In this document: one piece after another, positions 20,729 through 22,313 of the stretch
How positions within the stretch are numbered: position 1 is the stretch's first letter
How the letters are laid out: each line of letters starts with the position of its first letter
From: UBA7703 sp034926785
GTDB lineage: Bacteria > Bacillota > Clostridia > Christensenellales > CAG-138
Assembly: GCA_034926785.1 (NCBI GenBank)
Contig: JAYFQU010000012.1
Location: forward strand, 1 to 22,313
Direction: 5' to 3'
Length of the DNA stretch: 22,313 bases
Made by a program: the position numbers and the translations under genes
Notes under the pieces: model-generated
The model's database searches: none
What the model was told of the DNA's origin: nothing
The model's input: the letters and a program-made list of their open reading frames with translations, nothing else

Positions 20729-22093
20729 ATGAGCAAAATCGTATTTGACGACCACACCAACTTATTGCGCGAGAACTATTATGAGTATGATGTACAAGAC
20801 GTACCGGAGGCGAATTTGTTCCCGGAAATCTTCACGTTTGATGAAATTCCAAAGGTAGCCTTCAACCAGCGCCTCGTGCCAATGCGCATGCCGAAGGATA
20901 TTTGGATCACCGATACGACCTTCCGCGACGGGCAGCAATCCCGCGCGCCATTTACGCCGGATCAGATTTTACGGCTGTTTGACATGATGCATGAGCTCGG
21001 CGGTCCGAACGGGTTGATCCGGCAGAGCGAATTTTTCGTCTATAGCCAGCAGGATCGTGAAGCGCTGGAGCTTTGCCGGGATCGTGGCTATCGTTTCCCG
21101 GAGATTACGACCTGGATTCGCGCGACGGAGAGCGACTTTAATCTCGTAAAAGAGCTGGGTGTCCGGGAGACGGGGATCCTTGTTTCCTGCTCGGACTATC
21201 ATATTTTTAACAAGATGAACCTTACCCGCAAACAGGCGATGGATAAATATCTCGGCGTGGTCAAGATGGCGCTGGATCGCGGCATTGTACCGCGGTGCCA
21301 CTTTGAGGACATCACCCGCGCGGACTTCTACGGCTTTGTCGTGCCGTTTGCGCACGCTCTGGCGCTGCTCTCCGAGGAGGCGGGCATCCCGATCAAGATT
21401 CGCTGCTGCGATACGCTCGGCCTCGGCGTCGCATATCCCGGCGCGAGCCTTCCGCGCAGCGTGCCTGGCATCATCTACGGCCTCAGGCACTACGGCAACG
21501 TACCGAGCTCCCTGATTGAATGGCACGGACATAACGACTTCTACAAGGCTGTCTCCAACGCCGCCGCGGCATGGCTCTACGGCGCTTCCGCGGTAAACTG
21601 CTCGCTGCTTGGCATCGGCGAGCGCACGGGCAATTGTCCGCTGGAGGGCATGGTCATGGAATATTGCTCGCTTCGCGGCACAACGGACGGCATGAATCTG
21701 GAGGTGATCACGGAGATTGCAGAGTTCTTCCAGAAGGATGTCGGTTATGACATACCGCCGATGACGCCGTTCGTGGGGGGTAACTTCAACTCCACCCGTG
21801 CCGGCATCCATGCGGACGGCCTCTTGAAGGACGAGCGGATCTATAGCATCTTTGACACCGGTAAGATTCTCAATCGTCCCGCCGAGGTCATGGTAGATGC
21901 GCATAGCGGCGCGGCCGGCATCGCTTATTGGATGAACACGCACATGGGAATCGAAATTGACAAGCGAAGCAATGTGGTCGCTGCGATTAAGGAGCGTATC
22001 GACACGCTCTACGAAGCCTGCCGCACAACGGTGATGAGCAATGATGAGCTGGAGGCGATTGCCGCCGAGGTGCTTTCAACGGTCTTGGAATAA
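20729..22093 (+). CDS. (Re)-citrate synthase-like enzyme of the isopropylmalate/homocitrate synthase family
   Basis: This 454-residue protein has the DRE-TIM barrel of isopropylmalate and homocitrate synthases. DTTFRDGQQSR (62-72) holds the metal-binding Asp and catalytic Arg, HGHND (266-270) gives the metal-binding histidines, and a GIGERTGNCPLEGMVMEY loop supports acetyl-CoA binding. It lacks the C-terminal regulatory domain of isopropylmalate synthase. The 'FRDGQQ(S/A)R' form and the extended N-terminus (about 55 residues before the barrel) recall the (Re)-citrate synthase known from Clostridium kluyveri, which condenses acetyl-CoA with oxaloacetate in anaerobes lacking the usual (Si) enzyme. 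Length fits. Homocitrate synthase is the main alternative. It is a single-gene unit with a strong promoter and a candidate GntR-type operator. No leucine or lysine genes are adjacent. Confidence 0.83.
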   Translation: MSKIVFDDHTNLLRENYYEYDVQDVPEANLFPEIFTFDEIPKVAFNQRLVPMRMPKDIWITDTTFRDGQQSRAPFTPDQILRLFDMMHELGGPNGLIRQSEFFVYSQQDREALELCRDRGYRFPEITTWIRATESDFNLVKELGVRETGILVSCSDYHIFNKMNLTRKQAMDKYLGVVKMALDRGIVPRCHFEDITRADFYGFVVPFAHALALLSEEAGIPIKIRCCDTLGLGVAYPGASLPRSVPGIIYGLRHYGNVPSSLIEWHGHNDFYKAVSNAAAAWLYGASAVNCSLLGIGERTGNCPLEGMVMEYCSLRGTTDGMNLEVITEIAEFFQKDVGYDIPPMTPFVGGNFNSTRAGIHADGLLKDERIYSIFDTGKILNRPAEVMVDAHSGAAGIAYWMNTHMGIEIDKRSNVVAAIKERIDTLYEACRTTVMSNDELEAIAAEVLSTVLE

Positions 22094-22114
22094 GGAAATC
22101 AAACAAGCAAACAA

Positions 22115-22139
22115 AGAGCGGATCAAATTGATCCGCTCT
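22115..22139 (+). terminator. Hairpin after the (Re)-citrate synthase-like gene
   Basis: Arms 22115-22126 (AGAGCGGATCAA) and 22128-22139 are perfectly complementary across one central base. No T-run follows directly. It lies 21 bp after the stop and probably ends or protects the transcript. Confidence 0.65.
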
Positions 22140-22238
22140 GAGGCCGTCAAAAAACGAGTTTTTTGACGGGACAACCGCTCTTTGCCTCTCGTCCTCCGAA
22201 CTCCGAACGGCAAAGAGCTGCGAAGAAACCGCCCGATT
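22140..22238 (+). repeat. Dispersed intergenic repeat, copy 2
   Basis: This shares four ordered blocks with the minus strand of 15157-15240. It is about 15 bp longer because of the extra CCGAACGGCAAA-type segment before GAGCTGCGA. It contains a perfect hairpin at about 22144-22169 (arms CCGTCAAAAAAC and GTTTTTTGACGG with a 2-base centre) that is degenerate in copy 1. Confidence 0.85.
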
Positions 22239-22307
22239 CCGGGCGATCCGTCGCGGCGGCAAAGCCACCGCAGCCGGAATCGATGGGTTAAGGGCGCGGC
22301 CCTTAAC
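22235..22307. repeat. Nested and adjacent hairpins at the right edge
   Basis: GATTCCGG (22235-22242) pairs with CCGGAATC (22274-22281). Inside it, 22253-22260 pairs with 22264-22271 with one mismatch around AAA. Next to it, GTTAAGGGC (22287-22295) pairs with GCCCTTAAC (22299-22307) around GCG. These continue the repeat copy and may be part of the same unit, which is cut by the window edge. Confidence 0.7.
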
Positions 22308-22313
22308 AATCCT

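Noticed and set aside
20969..21943. Minus-strand open frame of 324 codons opposite the (Re)-citrate synthase-like gene
   Set aside because: It mirrors conserved barrel motifs on the other strand, has no start signals and no protein-like pattern.
20729..22093. Naming the gene leuA or nifV
   Set aside because: It has no leucine-feedback domain, no neighbouring leu, lys or nif genes, and its N-terminal extension and FRDGQQSR form fit (Re)-citrate synthase better.

Overview
The window looks like the chromosome of an anaerobic Firmicute, most likely an uncultured Clostridia or Christensenellales-type bacterium. The evidence is a block resembling Bacillus yaaO-holB-yaaT (ricT), a 56-residue clostridial 2[4Fe-4S] ferredoxin, a CvpA protein, a probable (Re)-citrate synthase, strong AGGAGG-type ribosome binding sites and near-consensus sigma-A promoters (TTGACG-N16/17-TATAAT). 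By eye, base composition is GC-rich and similar throughout.

Region 1 (1-1034) is the end of an integrated element beside tRNA-Asn(GUU). A tyrosine integrase gene lies just off the tRNA 3' end, the usual attachment-site arrangement. Its front has been lost to an IS3-type insertion sequence whose end and first transposase codons run off the left edge. Region 2 (1158-5805) is core chromosome: a small membrane protein, an Orn/Lys/Arg-decarboxylase-family enzyme and DNA polymerase III delta' in one tight run, then RicT with an unusual long tail, then the ferredoxin. A lipoprotein gene (5852-6415) converges on the ferredoxin.

Region 3 (about 6534-15149) is the most interesting part. It is an intact, co-directional set of ten virion genes in the order of phage P22: small terminase, large terminase, portal, scaffold, N4-gp56-type coat, small head protein, gp4-like adaptor, gp10-like tail hub, a 62-residue protein and a 262-residue protein. 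No integrase, repressor, replication, lysis, tailspike or host-recognition gene lies within or next to it, and ordinary chromosomal genes sit on both sides. No reading frame is broken and catalytic motifs are present. It could be a domesticated packaging module (gene-transfer-agent-like), a satellite, or a remnant. The sequence alone cannot separate these. It starts after a terminator and a leader with paired direct repeats but no clear sigma-A promoter, and ends in two sister hairpins.

Region 4 (15105-20417) holds a dispersed-repeat copy, a diacylglycerol-kinase-family gene, a DUF5711-like beta-propeller membrane protein, CvpA, an orphan sensor-like membrane protein and a convergent DUF4230-like membrane protein. 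Region 5 (20418-22313) is a divergent promoter region with two candidate operators, the (Re)-citrate synthase-like gene, and a hairpin-rich intergenic tail with a second, inverted copy of the dispersed repeat.
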